This document shows positions 8,538 to 17,560 of a stretch of DNA of 64,000 nucleotides, piece by piece. Every line of letters begins with the position of its first letter. The stretch's first letter is position 1. The notes under the pieces were generated by a model that saw only the letters and a list, made by a program, of their open reading frames with translations, was not told the origin of the DNA and searched no databases. The stretch covers positions 47,631 through 111,630 of the forward strand of contig CBINGZ010000013.1 of NCBI GenBank assembly GCA_966250335.1, given 5' to 3'. The position numbers and the translations under genes were made by a program. Source of the DNA: OLB7 sp966250335 (GTDB taxonomy: Bacteria; Bacteroidota; Ignavibacteria; OLB7).

Positions 8538-9679
8538 GACAACAGGGCAGCTCCATCGAGGAACATATCGCAGTGAATATCACACATCGTCGACTGGCGG
8601 CACAGCAGATCACCGGGTCCGGCATGAAGAGACCGGCCGATGTCGTCCGCCGGCTTGGAGCAGTGCAGGCGCAGGATTATCTGGGAGCGCTCTGGGCTGT
8701 CGGGCTCCGCATGGAGCCAGGCGCCGTCGAGGCCGATGTCGAGGCGGCCCTTGCCGACGGAAGTATCGTGCGGACATGGCCGATGCGCGGCACGCTCCAT
8801 TTCGTGACGGCGGAGGATATACGGTGGATGCTCGCATTGATGACGCCCCGTATCGTCGCCCGGAATGCGGCGCGTCTCAAACGTGATTACGGGATCGATC
8901 GTGATCTCGTGACACGATCTACCGATCTGATGATAAACGCGCTTCAGGGAGGGAAGAGATTGACGAGGGATGAAGCCTACGCGATGCTGGAGGCGAACGG
9001 CGTCCCGGCGGCGAAACAGCGGGGACTCCATCTCCTCTGGTGGATCTCGCAGGAGGGACATATCTGTTTCGGTCCCCGGCAGAAAAAGCAGCAGACCTTC
9101 GTGCTGCTCGATGAATGGGTGCCGAAGTCGCGGGTGCCCGATCGGGACGAGGCGCTCGGTGAACTGGCATTGCGATATTTCACGGGGCATGGTCCGGCGA
9201 CGCTTCATGATTTTGTCTGGTGGTCGGGATTGACCGTGGCGGAGGCGAAGAGCGCGGTGGAGATCGCGGGGACGGGGCTGGTTCGGGAGGAACGTTCCGG
9301 GACGATCTTCCGGTCGGGAGTTGACTCCGACTTCCCGCATTCCTCCTCCGTTCATCTCCTTCCGGCGTTCGATGAGTATACGGTCGGGTATACGGATCGC
9401 AGCGCGATTCTTGAGGCGGAGCATGCGCGGCTGGCGGTGACGCGCAACGGGATTCTGAATCCGGTTGTCGTTGTTGAGGGGAGGTGTGTGGGGGTGTGGA
9501 AGCGGACTCTTGGGAAGGGGGCTGTGGTTGTTGCTCCTGTGGCGTTTACGGAGTTTGGGGGGGATGTTGTTGGGGGGATTGAGGGGGCGGCTCGGAGGTA
9601 TGGGGAGTTTCTGGGGGTGGAGGGGGTGGTTTCCTTTGAAGAGAACATAAACAGGGAGTCACAGAGGGCACAGAGGTAA
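8534..9679 (+). CDS. AlkZ/YcaQ-like winged-helix DNA glycosylase (HTH_42 family)
   Basis: A 381-residue member of the family that includes AlkZ and YcaQ (AlkX), glycosylases acting on bulky alkyl lesions and interstrand crosslinks through tandem winged helices. The family catalytic Q-x-Q motif is present (RRLGAVQAQDYLGAL), as are VRTWPMRGTLHFV, RYFTGHGPATLHDFVWWSGL and HLLPAFDEYTVGYTDR. A GTG at 8573 (VNITHRRLAAQQ, after GAGGAAC) is more like the usual family start than the GTG at 8534. The final ~11 residues (NINRESQRAQR) are encoded by a 29-bp repeat, and codon use changes abruptly to G/T-rich over the last ~60 codons, so the 3' end looks rebuilt. Confidence 0.85.
   Translation: MRQQGSSIEEHIAVNITHRRLAAQQITGSGMKRPADVVRRLGAVQAQDYLGALWAVGLRMEPGAVEADVEAALADGSIVRTWPMRGTLHFVTAEDIRWMLALMTPRIVARNAARLKRDYGIDRDLVTRSTDLMINALQGGKRLTRDEAYAMLEANGVPAAKQRGLHLLWWISQEGHICFGPRQKKQQTFVLLDEWVPKSRVPDRDEALGELALRYFTGHGPATLHDFVWWSGLTVAEAKSAVEIAGTGLVREERSGTIFRSGVDSDFPHSSSVHLLPAFDEYTVGYTDRSAILEAEHARLAVTRNGILNPVVVVEGRCVGVWKRTLGKGAVVVAPVAFTEFGGDVVGGIEGAARRYGEFLGVEGVVSFEENINRESQRAQR
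9647..9675 (+). repeat. 29-bp inverted repeat, left copy
   Basis: The sequence starts ATAAACAGGGAGTCACAGAG and continues GGCACAGAG. It is an exact reverse complement of a segment 1.8 kb downstream, and the two copies bracket the MATE gene. It supplies the last codons of the AlkZ-like gene. Purine-rich AGAGAAG runs follow. Such ACAGAGG-type repeats are seen as dispersed intergenic elements in several phyla (recalled knowledge). Confidence 0.85.
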
Positions 9680-9931
9680 GAGAAGAGAGAGAAGAGAGTG
9701 AAGAGAGCAAGATGCGAGAGGGGGATGGGGTTATATTTGCAGGGGTGGCCGGTGCATGTATCGGAAAGCGAGCCTCATCCCACTATCGAATCATTACACC
9801 GCGGGTCACACCGAATCACGTACTTTTGCCGCTCGATTTACACCGGTCGCATTCCCGACGTCGTGCCCGTCATGCCGGGCTATGCCATTCCCTGATCCCT
9901 ACGTCACCGCAACGATAACGATAACCACCCC

Positions 9932-11407
9932 ATGCTTACACCCGAACATAACGAGCAACAACAGACCGACGAGTTCGAGTCGACTCTCGAATATGACGAA
10001 CAATTCCATGAGGAGGAACGCCCTTCATCGTTCTTCACGGTAGTCGGCGAGGCGATCCGCGGCTCGATGCGCGACTATACGAAAGGGCCGATCGACAAGG
10101 CGATTCTCTTCCTGGCGGTCCCGATGGTGCTGGAGATGTTCATGGAGAGCATCTTCGCCGTCGCCGACGTCATGTACGTCTCGCGACTTGGAGCGGACGC
10201 TGTCGCGGTCGTCGGCCTTACAGAGTCGATGCTCACGATTGTTTATGCCATCGCCATGGGACTCGGCATCGGCGCAATGGCCATGATTGCCAGACGGATC
10301 GGCGAGGGGGATCGCGACGGAGCGGCCCGCGCCGCAGTACAGTCGATCCTGCTGGCGATCTTCGTTTCCGTTATCATCGGCATCGCCGGCGTCATCCTGG
10401 CGCCCGACCTGCTGAAGCTGATGGGAGGATCGCCGGAGGTGATCGAAATGGGGACGCCGTTCATCCAGGTGATGCTGGGAGGAAATCTGTCGATCGTCCT
10501 TCTGTTTCTTATCAACGCCATCTTTCGCGGGGCGGGAGACGCTGCCGTGTCGATGCGCGTGCTGGCGCTGGCGAATGTGATCAATATCGCACTGGCGCCA
10601 TGCCTGATCTTCGGACCGGGACCGTTCCCTGAACTAGGAGTGACCGGCGCGGCCATCGCCACCACCATCGGACGCGGCATCGGAGCGCTCTTCGCAATCT
10701 CCATGCTCTTCCGGTCGCGATCCCGCGTCAGGGTTCACAGGCATCATATTCGCCTTGATTCCGAACTGATGCGTCGCATCACGGGGATGTCGACGTCGGC
10801 CGCGCTGCAGGTATCGGTCGGCATGATAAGCTGGGTAGCCCTTGTCCGCATCGTCTCCTCGTTCGGCAGCGAGGCGGTCGCCGGCTATACGATCGCAATG
10901 CGAATCATCATGTTCGCTCTGCTCCCCTCGTTCGGCATGAGCAATGCGGCAGCGACAATGGTCGGGCAGGCGCTCGGCGCAGGTCTGCCGGACCGGGCGG
11001 AGAAGGCCGTATGGCGCACGGGTTTCTTCAACGTCATCTTCCTGGGGGCCGTGGGAGTGCTCTTCGTACTCTTCGCCGAGCCGATCATCCACCTCATCAC
11101 GAGTGAGGAGGCGGTCGTCCCGTACGCAGTCGATGCTCTTCGTATCGTGGCGGCCGGATTCCTCTTCTATGCCTACGGCATGGTGTTCACCCAGTCGTTC
11201 AACGGAGCAGGCGACACCCAGACCCCGACCTGGATCAACATCGGCGTCTTCTGGTGCTGGGAATGTCCCCTGGCATACGTTCTCGCCGTCCAGATGGGGA
11301 TGGGCCCGCACGGCATCTTCCTCGCCGTCGCCATCGCCTTCTCGACGCTGGCCGTGGTAAGCGGCATCATATTCAAACGCGGCGCGTGGAAAAAGCAGAA
11401 GGTCTGA
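9932..11407 (+). CDS. MATE-family efflux transporter
   Basis: A 491-residue inner-membrane protein with about 12 hydrophobic helices and the family's internal two-fold repeat. It begins with a ~45-residue acidic cytosolic extension, then KGPIDKAILFLAVPMVLEMFMESIFAVADVMYVSRLG, a hallmark start of the MATE N-lobe; the second lobe begins near LMRRITGMSTSAALQVSVGM. Conserved features include AGAGDAAVSMR-like and FNGAGDTQTPTWINI loops. MATE proteins expel drugs or metabolites using Na+ or H+ gradients; the substrate is unknown. It stands alone between two arms of a 29-bp inverted repeat, raising the possibility that it was inserted as a cassette. Confidence 0.95.
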   Translation: MLTPEHNEQQQTDEFESTLEYDEQFHEEERPSSFFTVVGEAIRGSMRDYTKGPIDKAILFLAVPMVLEMFMESIFAVADVMYVSRLGADAVAVVGLTESMLTIVYAIAMGLGIGAMAMIARRIGEGDRDGAARAAVQSILLAIFVSVIIGIAGVILAPDLLKLMGGSPEVIEMGTPFIQVMLGGNLSIVLLFLINAIFRGAGDAAVSMRVLALANVINIALAPCLIFGPGPFPELGVTGAAIATTIGRGIGALFAISMLFRSRSRVRVHRHHIRLDSELMRRITGMSTSAALQVSVGMISWVALVRIVSSFGSEAVAGYTIAMRIIMFALLPSFGMSNAAATMVGQALGAGLPDRAEKAVWRTGFFNVIFLGAVGVLFVLFAEPIIHLITSEEAVVPYAVDALRIVAAGFLFYAYGMVFTQSFNGAGDTQTPTWINIGVFWCWECPLAYVLAVQMGMGPHGIFLAVAIAFSTLAVVSGIIFKRGAWKKQKV

Positions 11408-11455
11408 TCCCCCAAGGGGGCACCCCTTTCATGGTGCCCCTCTCTCTTCTCTTCA

Positions 11456-11484
11456 CTCTGTGCCCTCTGTGACTCCCTGTTTAT
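11456..11484 (-). repeat. 29-bp inverted repeat, right copy
   Basis: Exact reverse complement of the segment at 9647-9675. It is embedded in pyrimidine-rich CTCTTCTC runs, and a partial second copy of the ACAG/AAATAAACAG part follows a few dozen bases on. It lies just after the MATE stop codon; a CCCCCAAGGGGG/GGTGCCCC-type hairpin at about 11408-11440 may end the MATE transcript. Confidence 0.85.
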
Positions 11485-11649
11485 TTCTCTTCTCTCTTCT
11501 CTCTTCCCTCTGTTTATTTTCTCTTCTCTCCTCCCTCCCCCCTCGAATGCGTATGTTTGCCCCACTCACTCTGCCGACATCCGATACGGCTATTCCCCCG
11601 ATAGCCCCACGGATACCCTCATCAACATGATCTCCCGTTCCGGATCAAC

Positions 11650-12450
11650 ATGTCCGATACGCTCCGCCAGGTAGGGAACGACTCGGAAGCCTCACGACGG
11701 CTTGCGGAGTCGTGGGGAATCTCAGGATTCCGCTTCTACAACGAGACCGATTCCACCCAGAACATCACCCGAGGTCTGGCCGACTCCGGCGCTCCCGCCT
11801 GGACGCTCGTGGCCGCCGACTACCAGACCTCCGGACGAGGACAGCACGGACGCGTCTGGCGCGGCGCATCGGGCGCCTCCCTCATGTTCTCCCTTCTGCT
11901 CCGCCCCCGTTCTCCCGGCGCCATGACGCTGCTGCCGATACGCGCCGGCATGGCGATCGCCCGCGCCATCGACAGGCTCCTCTATCTCCCCCGCGACGTC
12001 ATGCCGCAGACGAACATCAAATGGCCCAACGATCTGATTCTGGGGGACGGCAAGGTGGGGGGTGTTCTCTGCGAGGGGAGCATCCGCGGCGATCAGTCGT
12101 ATGCGATCCTCGGCGTCGGCCTCAACGTGAAGACGTTTCCGGTCCATCTGGAGGATGTCCGCGACATCCGCATCGGTTTCCTGGATGAGTTCCTGCATCC
12201 CGATACGACACGTCTGGAGCTTCTCGGCACCATCATCGACGCCCTCCGCTGCTGCCGCGAGCTCGAGTCGGAATCTCTTTCCGTCGACGAACTCAAGGAG
12301 TATTCAAGCCGCGACTGGCTGCGGGGAAAGGCCCTGGCGGCCCCGATCGTCGGACGCGCGTCAGGGATCAACCAGATCGGTCACCTTCTTGTCGACAGGG
12401 GGAGCGGACGGATCGAAACGGTGCTGACGGGTCGCATCGCTCTTCGATAG
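11650..12450 (+). CDS. birA: biotin--[acetyl-CoA-carboxylase] ligase
   Basis: A 266-residue class I biotin protein ligase without the N-terminal regulatory HTH. Signature blocks: ETDSTQNITRGLADSG, ADYQTSGRGQHGRVWRG (the GRGRxGRxW biotinyl-AMP loop), NIKWPNDLILGDGKVGGVLCEG (catalytic Lys in KWPNDL) and YAILGVGLNV. It activates biotin with ATP and transfers it to the AccB/BCCP lysine in the cytosol. The C-terminal SH3-like cap is recognisable (ELKEYSSRDWLRGKAL...GRIETVLTGRIAL). Lacking the HTH, it should not repress biotin genes itself. It stands as a single gene. Confidence 0.95.
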   Translation: MSDTLRQVGNDSEASRRLAESWGISGFRFYNETDSTQNITRGLADSGAPAWTLVAADYQTSGRGQHGRVWRGASGASLMFSLLLRPRSPGAMTLLPIRAGMAIARAIDRLLYLPRDVMPQTNIKWPNDLILGDGKVGGVLCEGSIRGDQSYAILGVGLNVKTFPVHLEDVRDIRIGFLDEFLHPDTTRLELLGTIIDALRCCRELESESLSVDELKEYSSRDWLRGKALAAPIVGRASGINQIGHLLVDRGSGRIETVLTGRIALR

Positions 12451-12503
12451 GAATATCGTGAGCGTTCATTCTCCGATCCGATGATGAAGCAACGGAAGAA
12501 GGT

Positions 12504-12692
12504 TCACCTCCGTATCAGCTTCACAAGCCCCACGATGACGGTCATCGGCAGCCAGACCCACAGCAGAGGGCGGCTCCCATGAACCCGTGTGTGAAGGCCG
12601 ACGCCATGATACCAATCCCCCCTGTATCTGTATGCGACTATGAGAAAACGAGCCGGGGGATTATCGAATAACGATAATCCCCCGGCTTCCAT
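12504..12692 (-). CDS. possible small membrane protein
   Basis: An open frame whose 3' half encodes a convincing single transmembrane helix with a positive end (LLWVWLPMTVIVGLVKLIRR). Its 5' half runs through the tex terminator hairpin, so the ATG at 12692 is doubtful and any real product may start internally. No homologue is recognised. It could be a chance frame. Confidence 0.25.
   Translation of the reverse strand: MEAGGLSLFDNPPARFLIVAYRYRGDWYHGVGLHTRVHGSRPLLWVWLPMTVIVGLVKLIRR
12651..12687 (-). terminator. intrinsic terminator of tex
   Basis: A 16-bp perfect stem (AGCCGGGGGATTATCG and complement) with a 5-base loop, followed on the minus strand by CGTTTTCTC. It begins nine bases after the tex stop codon. 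Confidence 0.85.
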
Positions 12693-12695
12693 CTC

Positions 12696-14954
12696 TTATC
12701 CCTTGCTGAACTTCGCCTTCAGATCGTCCAGTGTGAACTCATGCTGCTTCGGGGCGGAGCCGGTGTCGCGCGGCCGGCCGCCGGAGCGTCCCTGGGGTCG
12801 GTCCTGGGTTCGCATGGTGAGGCTGATCCGCTTCAGCTTCTCGTTGACCTCCAGCACCCGGACCTTCACCACCTGCCCCACCTTGACAACCTTCTTCGGG
12901 TCATCCACGTAGCGGTCGGCAAGTTGCGATATATGTACCAGTCCGTCCTGGTGGACGCCGATGTCGACGAACGCTCCGAAGTTCGCCACGTTGGTGACGA
13001 CCCCTTCCAGCTCCATGCCGGGACGGAGATCGGAGACCTCCTTCACCCCCTCCTTGAACGTGGCGTAGCGGAACTCGGCGCGGGGGTCGCGTCCCGGCTT
13101 CCGGAGTTCGGCGATGATGTCGCGCAGCGTCGGTTCACCTACCGCCTCGGTCACGTAGCGTTTCAGATCGACCGAGGCGAGCCGCTCCGGCACCTGGGTG
13201 ATCTCCTCGGCCTTTACCGCCAGATCGCTCGCAATATGATGTACGATGCCGTAGCTCTCCGGATGCACGGCCGTGTTGTCGAGGGGATCATCCCCCCCTC
13301 TGATCCTGAGAAATCCCGCCGACTGCTCGAACGCCTTCGGCCCGAACTTCGGCACCTCCATCAGCGCCTTGCGGCTTTTGAAGGCTCCATGCTCGTTCCT
13401 GTAGGTCACGATATTCTTCGCGACGGTGGAGGTAAGCCCGGCCACGTAGCCGAGCAGTTCCTTGCTGGCCGTGTTGAGATCGACCCCGACGTAGTTCACG
13501 CAGCTCTCCACCGTCTCTTCCAGCTTCTTCTTCAGCAGCTTCTGGTCGACGTCGTGCTGGTACTGTCCCACTCCTATCGACTTCGGATCGAGTTTCACCA
13601 GCTCGGCCAGCGGGTCCTGGAGCCGGCGGGCGATGCTGACGGCGCCCCGGATCGTCAGGTCGAGGTCGGGGAACTCGTCGATGGCGACGTCGCTGGCGGA
13701 ATAGATCGACGCCCCCGACTCGTTCACCATCACCTTGATCGGTTTACGATCCAGTTCGCCGGTTGCCTCGGCGACGAACTCGTCGGTTTCGCGGCCGGCG
13801 GTTCCGTTGCCGACGGCGATCAGCTCGATTCCGTACTTCCCGATCAGACCGCGCAGCGTGGCGGCGGCGCGGTTCCGTTCCCCCTGCGACTGATGCGGGA
13901 AGATCGTCTGGTATTCCAGCAGCTTCCCCGTGGTGTCGATCGCCACCACCTTGCATCCGGTCCGGAAACCCGGATCGACCCCGAGCGTCGGCTTCATGCC
14001 GGCGGGACTGGAAAGAAGGAGCTCCCGCAGGTTCGCCTCGAACGTCCTGATCGACTCGAGATCGGCGGTGAGCTTCTTGTCGTACCTGACCTCACCGATC
14101 AGCGAGAACTTCATCAGCCTGTCGAAGGCGTCCTTGAGCATGGTACGATAGAAATCCCGCACCTCGCCGCTTCCCCCCCGAATCTCTCTCGCCTCCAGAT
14201 ATGATGTCACCACATGCTCGTCGAAGAGGAGATCGAACGAGAGGACCCCTTCCTCCTCCCCCCGCCGCATGGCGAGCATATTATGCGGTGCGATATTCTT
14301 GACCGGCGCCTTGAAGTCGCGATACATCTCGAACTTCGTCGTCCCTTCGGGGAAGGCATCCTTGACTCTGGAGACGAAGACCCCTTCGTTGAGGAAATAG
14401 TCGCGCAGGTAGGCGCGCAGCTCCGCCTTCTCCGAGACCTCCTCCGCAAGAATATCGGATGCCCCCTGCAACGCCTCGGCGGCGGTGGCGACCCCCTTCT
14501 CGTCGGAGAGGTACTTCATCGCCTCCAGGCGCAGTTCGGTCGCCGGAGCATCGGGAGCGTTGAGCGAGCGGATCAGTCCGGCCAGCGGCTCCAGTCCCTT
14601 CTCGCGGGCGATGGTGGCGCGGGTGCGGCGTTTCGGCTTGTAGGGGAGGTAGAGATCCTCCAGCTCGGTCTTCTGCAGGCACCCCTCGATCCTGGCCTTC
14701 AGGTCGTCGGTGAGCTTACCCTGCTCGGCGATCGATTCCAGGATCGCCTTCTTCCGGTCCTGAAGCTCCGTCAGATATGTAAAGCGATCGAAAAGATCGC
14801 GAAGCTGAATTTCGTTCATCTCTCCCGTCCGCTCCTTCCGGTAGCGGGCGATGAAGGGAACCGTGGCGCCCTCGGCGAAAAGCGCCAGCGCGCTCTGCAC
14901 CTGGTACGGTTGCAGCGACAGTTCCTCGGTGAGAATCTGTGGGATGTTGACCAT
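12696..14954 (-). CDS. tex: Tex-type S1 RNA-binding transcription accessory protein
   Basis: Start placed at MVNIPQILTEELSLQPYQV, the normal Tex N-terminus, giving 752 residues; upstream in-frame codons read into the divergent promoter. Domains in order: Tex_N helical domain (ATVPFIARYRKERTGEMNEIQLRDL, very conserved), YqgF-like RNase H fold (TLGVDPGFRTGCKVVAID), helix-hairpin-helix segments (LNTASKELLGYVAGL, FGPKAFEQSAGFLRI) and a C-terminal S1 OB-fold (GMELEGVVTNVANFGAFVDIGVHQDGLVHISQL). Tex binds nucleic acid and is linked to transcription and stress tolerance. The tail after S1 is Arg/Gly-rich. Confidence 0.97.
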   Translation of the reverse strand: MVNIPQILTEELSLQPYQVQSALALFAEGATVPFIARYRKERTGEMNEIQLRDLFDRFTYLTELQDRKKAILESIAEQGKLTDDLKARIEGCLQKTELEDLYLPYKPKRRTRATIAREKGLEPLAGLIRSLNAPDAPATELRLEAMKYLSDEKGVATAAEALQGASDILAEEVSEKAELRAYLRDYFLNEGVFVSRVKDAFPEGTTKFEMYRDFKAPVKNIAPHNMLAMRRGEEEGVLSFDLLFDEHVVTSYLEAREIRGGSGEVRDFYRTMLKDAFDRLMKFSLIGEVRYDKKLTADLESIRTFEANLRELLLSSPAGMKPTLGVDPGFRTGCKVVAIDTTGKLLEYQTIFPHQSQGERNRAAATLRGLIGKYGIELIAVGNGTAGRETDEFVAEATGELDRKPIKVMVNESGASIYSASDVAIDEFPDLDLTIRGAVSIARRLQDPLAELVKLDPKSIGVGQYQHDVDQKLLKKKLEETVESCVNYVGVDLNTASKELLGYVAGLTSTVAKNIVTYRNEHGAFKSRKALMEVPKFGPKAFEQSAGFLRIRGGDDPLDNTAVHPESYGIVHHIASDLAVKAEEITQVPERLASVDLKRYVTEAVGEPTLRDIIAELRKPGRDPRAEFRYATFKEGVKEVSDLRPGMELEGVVTNVANFGAFVDIGVHQDGLVHISQLADRYVDDPKKVVKVGQVVKVRVLEVNEKLKRISLTMRTQDRPQGRSGGRPRDTGSAPKQHEFTLDDLKAKFSKG

Positions 14955-15144
14955 GAATGACAATGCGTGAGATACGTGTGTATGGATCGTATTGAAGGGA
15001 TGCGGGATACGCGGAGCAAACCGCTCGTTCCGCGCGTGATGCGGTCGAACGGATCGCATCGGGACCGACTTCAGGGGGGCCGATGCGGCGATTGCTCCGC
15101 ATCGGCTATCTTTGGCGTTTCACGACACTTTTTCGGACGCGACA

Positions 15145-15678
15145 ATGCCACATATCGAGCTTCCTCCCGGACTGCCGGGAATATCGGGACTTCTCGCCTA
15201 TTCGCCGGAGACGGCACGTCCCCTCATGCTTCTGGCGCAGACCCTTCTGCGCGCCCCCTCCACCCTGACCCCCGGAGAACGGGAGCTGGTCGCCGCCTGC
15301 GTCTCCGGCCTGAACGAGTGCGATTTCTGCGCCCGCAGCCATGCCGGGGCGGCGCAGGCGCTGCTGGAGAACGACGCGGCACTCGTGGAGCAGGTACGGA
15401 ACGACTACGAGTCGGCGCCGATCACCCCGAAGCTCAAGGCGCTTCTGGCGATCGCAGCGAAAGTGACGAAGGACCCTCGGAAAGTATCGCCCGACGACAT
15501 TGCGCGAGCCCGCGCCGAAGAGGCGACCGACAGGGAGATCCACGACGTGGTGCTGATCGCCGCCGCCTTCTGCATGTACAACCGCTATGTGGACGGCCTC
15601 GGCACATGGACCCCGGACGACCCCGGGATGTACCTCCTCGCCGGACAGCGCCTCGCCGAGCATGGATATGCCCGATAG
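15145..15678 (+). CDS. AhpD-like carboxymuconolactone decarboxylase/peroxidase-related protein
   Basis: Start chosen at MPHIELPPGLPGISGLL, the usual start of this subfamily; about 177 residues. The AhpD core is clear: LVAACVSGLNECDFCARSHAGAA contains the redox CxxC (CDFC) followed by the conserved SxxxxH-type residues, and the second helical half reads ITPKLKALLAIAAKVTKDPRKV. Members reduce peroxides or act in disulfide relay, using the CxxC pair; physiological partner unknown. The gene is divergent from tex and ends at a strong terminator shared with asnS. Confidence 0.85.
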   Translation: MPHIELPPGLPGISGLLAYSPETARPLMLLAQTLLRAPSTLTPGERELVAACVSGLNECDFCARSHAGAAQALLENDAALVEQVRNDYESAPITPKLKALLAIAAKVTKDPRKVSPDDIARARAEEATDREIHDVVLIAAAFCMYNRYVDGLGTWTPDDPGMYLLAGQRLAEHGYAR

Positions 15679-15695
15679 ATCGTATCAGGATCATT

Positions 15696-15740
15696 GAACG
15701 GCCGGCGGCAGCGACATGCTCCCGCCGGCCGTTCGGTTTT
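15696..15740 (+). terminator. intrinsic terminator after the AhpD-like gene
   Basis: A 13-bp GC-rich stem (GAACGGCCGGCGG and complement) with a 13-base loop, followed by GGTTTTAG. It separates the AhpD-like gene from the convergent asnS, whose stop lies inside the trailing bases, and probably serves both. Confidence 0.85.
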
Positions 15741-17130
15741 AGAACTCGGCGTAGCCGGGGGTACGGGGGAAGGGGATCACGTCGCGGATGTTCTTCATCC
15801 CGGTCAGATACATCACCATCCGTTCCAGTCCCAGCCCGAAGCCGGCATGCGGTGCCGAGCCGTACTTGCGCAGCTCCAGGTACCACCAGTACGCCTCCTC
15901 CGGCAGCTGATGGCCCCGGATCTTCTCCAGCAGCACATCGTGCCGCTCCTCGCGCTGGCTTCCGCCGATGATCTCTCCGATCCGGGGCGCCAGGACGTCC
16001 ATCGCGCGCACCGTCTTGTCGTCGTCGTTCAGGCGCATGTAGAACGCCTTGATCTCCTTGGGGTAATCGGTGACGATCGTCGGCTTCTTGAAGACCACCT
16101 CGGTCAGATAGCGCTCATGCTCGCTCTGCATATCGATACCCCACCGGACGGGGAACTCCCAGTTCCTGTCGGCCTTCTCCAGAATCCTTATCGCATCGGT
16201 ATACGTTACATGCTCGAAGCTGCTCTCGGCGACATGCTCCAGGGTCGAGAGGACCGTATCGTCGATCCGCTTGTTGAAGAACTCCAGATCGGGCATGCAG
16301 GTATCCATCACATGCGCGATGATATACTTCAGGAACTCCTCGGCGACCCTCCGGTTGTCGTCCAGATCGCAGAAGGCCATCTCCGGCTCGATCATCCAGA
16401 ACTCGGCCAGGTGGCGCGGCGTGTTGGAGTTCTCGGCGCGGAAGGTGGGGCCGAACGTATAGATGTTGGTGAAGGCGGTGGCGAAGATCTCCCCTTCAAG
16501 CTGGCCGCTCACGGTAAGGAACGACGGTTTGCCGAAGAAGTCGTTCTCGTAGGCGATCCCCCCCGACTCGTTGCGGGGAAGGTTCATCAGGTCGAGCGTG
16601 GTGACCCCGAACATCGCCCCCGCCCCCTCGGCGTCCGAGGCGGTGATGATCGGCGTGTGGACGTAGAGGAATCCCCGCTCCTGGAAGAACTTGTGGATGG
16701 CGTAGCAGACCGCGTTCCTGACGCGGAAGACGGAGCCGAACGTGTTGCTCCGCGGGCGCAGGTGGGCGATATCCCGCAGGAACTCCATCGTATGCCCCTT
16801 CTTCTGGAGCGGATAGGTGGCGGGATCGGCGGGACCGTAGAGGTGGATCGCGGTCGCCTTCAACTCCACCGCCTGACCCGCCGCCGGCGACTCCACCAGT
16901 TCGCCGCTGATCCGCACGCGTGCGCCCGTGGTCACCCCGGCCAGCGTCTCGTCCGGTATCGTGCCGGCATCGATCACCACCTGCAGATCCTTGCTGGTGG
17001 AACCGTCGTTGAGCTGAAGGAAGGAGACTCCCTTGCTGTCGCGCCGCGTCTTCACCCAGCCGTGCGCGTCGACGGTGGAGCCGACCGGCCTGGTGAACAT
17101 GTCCTTGATATAGTTTCCCTTGTCGATCAT
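15739..17130 (-). CDS. asnS: asparagine--tRNA ligase
   Basis: A 463-residue class IIb synthetase. The N-terminal OB-fold anticodon-binding domain (VDAHGWVKTRRDSKGVSFLQLNDGS) is followed by the catalytic domain with motif 2 (FGPTFRAENSNTPRHLAEFWMIEPEMAF) and motif 3 (GFGLGLERMVMYLTGMKNIRDVIPFPRTPG). The insert between motifs and the overall length are typical of AsnRS rather than AspRS. It charges tRNA-Asn with asparagine in the cytosol. It is preceded by a ~430-bp gap with no clear gene. Confidence 0.97.
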   Translation of the reverse strand: MIDKGNYIKDMFTRPVGSTVDAHGWVKTRRDSKGVSFLQLNDGSTSKDLQVVIDAGTIPDETLAGVTTGARVRISGELVESPAAGQAVELKATAIHLYGPADPATYPLQKKGHTMEFLRDIAHLRPRSNTFGSVFRVRNAVCYAIHKFFQERGFLYVHTPIITASDAEGAGAMFGVTTLDLMNLPRNESGGIAYENDFFGKPSFLTVSGQLEGEIFATAFTNIYTFGPTFRAENSNTPRHLAEFWMIEPEMAFCDLDDNRRVAEEFLKYIIAHVMDTCMPDLEFFNKRIDDTVLSTLEHVAESSFEHVTYTDAIRILEKADRNWEFPVRWGIDMQSEHERYLTEVVFKKPTIVTDYPKEIKAFYMRLNDDDKTVRAMDVLAPRIGEIIGGSQREERHDVLLEKIRGHQLPEEAYWWYLELRKYGSAPHAGFGLGLERMVMYLTGMKNIRDVIPFPRTPGYAEF

Positions 17131-17560
17131 TGCTGAATATCGAAAAAGCAGAAAGATCCCTCTACGAGAGGTCCTTCCAGGTGAACGTTGCCTGTGGAAT
17201 ACGGACTCGTGTGGTACTCCGGCGCGCCGGCCGCCGGGCTTGTTCGCTGAACGGCTACAGTTCCGCCGGATTAAGCGGGCGACTCTTTCCCTCCCTGGCG
17301 AACAGAAGACGGCGCGAGAGGATCGGCACGGCCGGGGAATGCTCCCCCGCCCCCGTCGTGAACGCGCGCGACGCGATATGAACGTTCCCCTCCGGGAACG
17401 GATGAAACGAGGCTGGAGTGCTCGACGCTGATATCATCATGCCGGATCGCATGCCTGAAGTTAGAACGGGCGCGGTGATTTCTCCAACATCCGTTTTCCG
17501 GAGACCGATCCGCGACCCCACGACGAAACGGACGCCCCGCGCCAAGAATATCGTTACATG
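17131..17560. other. 430-bp intergenic region, no supported gene
   Basis: Upstream of asnS and downstream of the AAA-SARP gene. Several short frames exist (one reads GIRTRVVLRRAGRR...), but none has family resemblance or a ribosome binding site. A short hairpin GTTCCCCTCCGGGAAC lies at about 17383. No tRNA-like TTCGA arm was found. The region should contain the asnS promoter near its left end. Confidence 0.4.

Noticed and set aside
11485..11560. Pyrimidine-rich TCTCTTCTCTCTTC tract as a microsatellite of interest
   Set aside because: Irregular repeat unit adjoining the 29-bp repeat; it is treated as part of that element rather than a separate feature.
17130..17381. Plus-strand frame GIRTRVVLRRAGRRACSLNGYSSAG that hints at a translated tRNA
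   Set aside because: No T-arm GTTCGA/TTCAA consensus, acceptor stem or anticodon arm could be placed on either strand.
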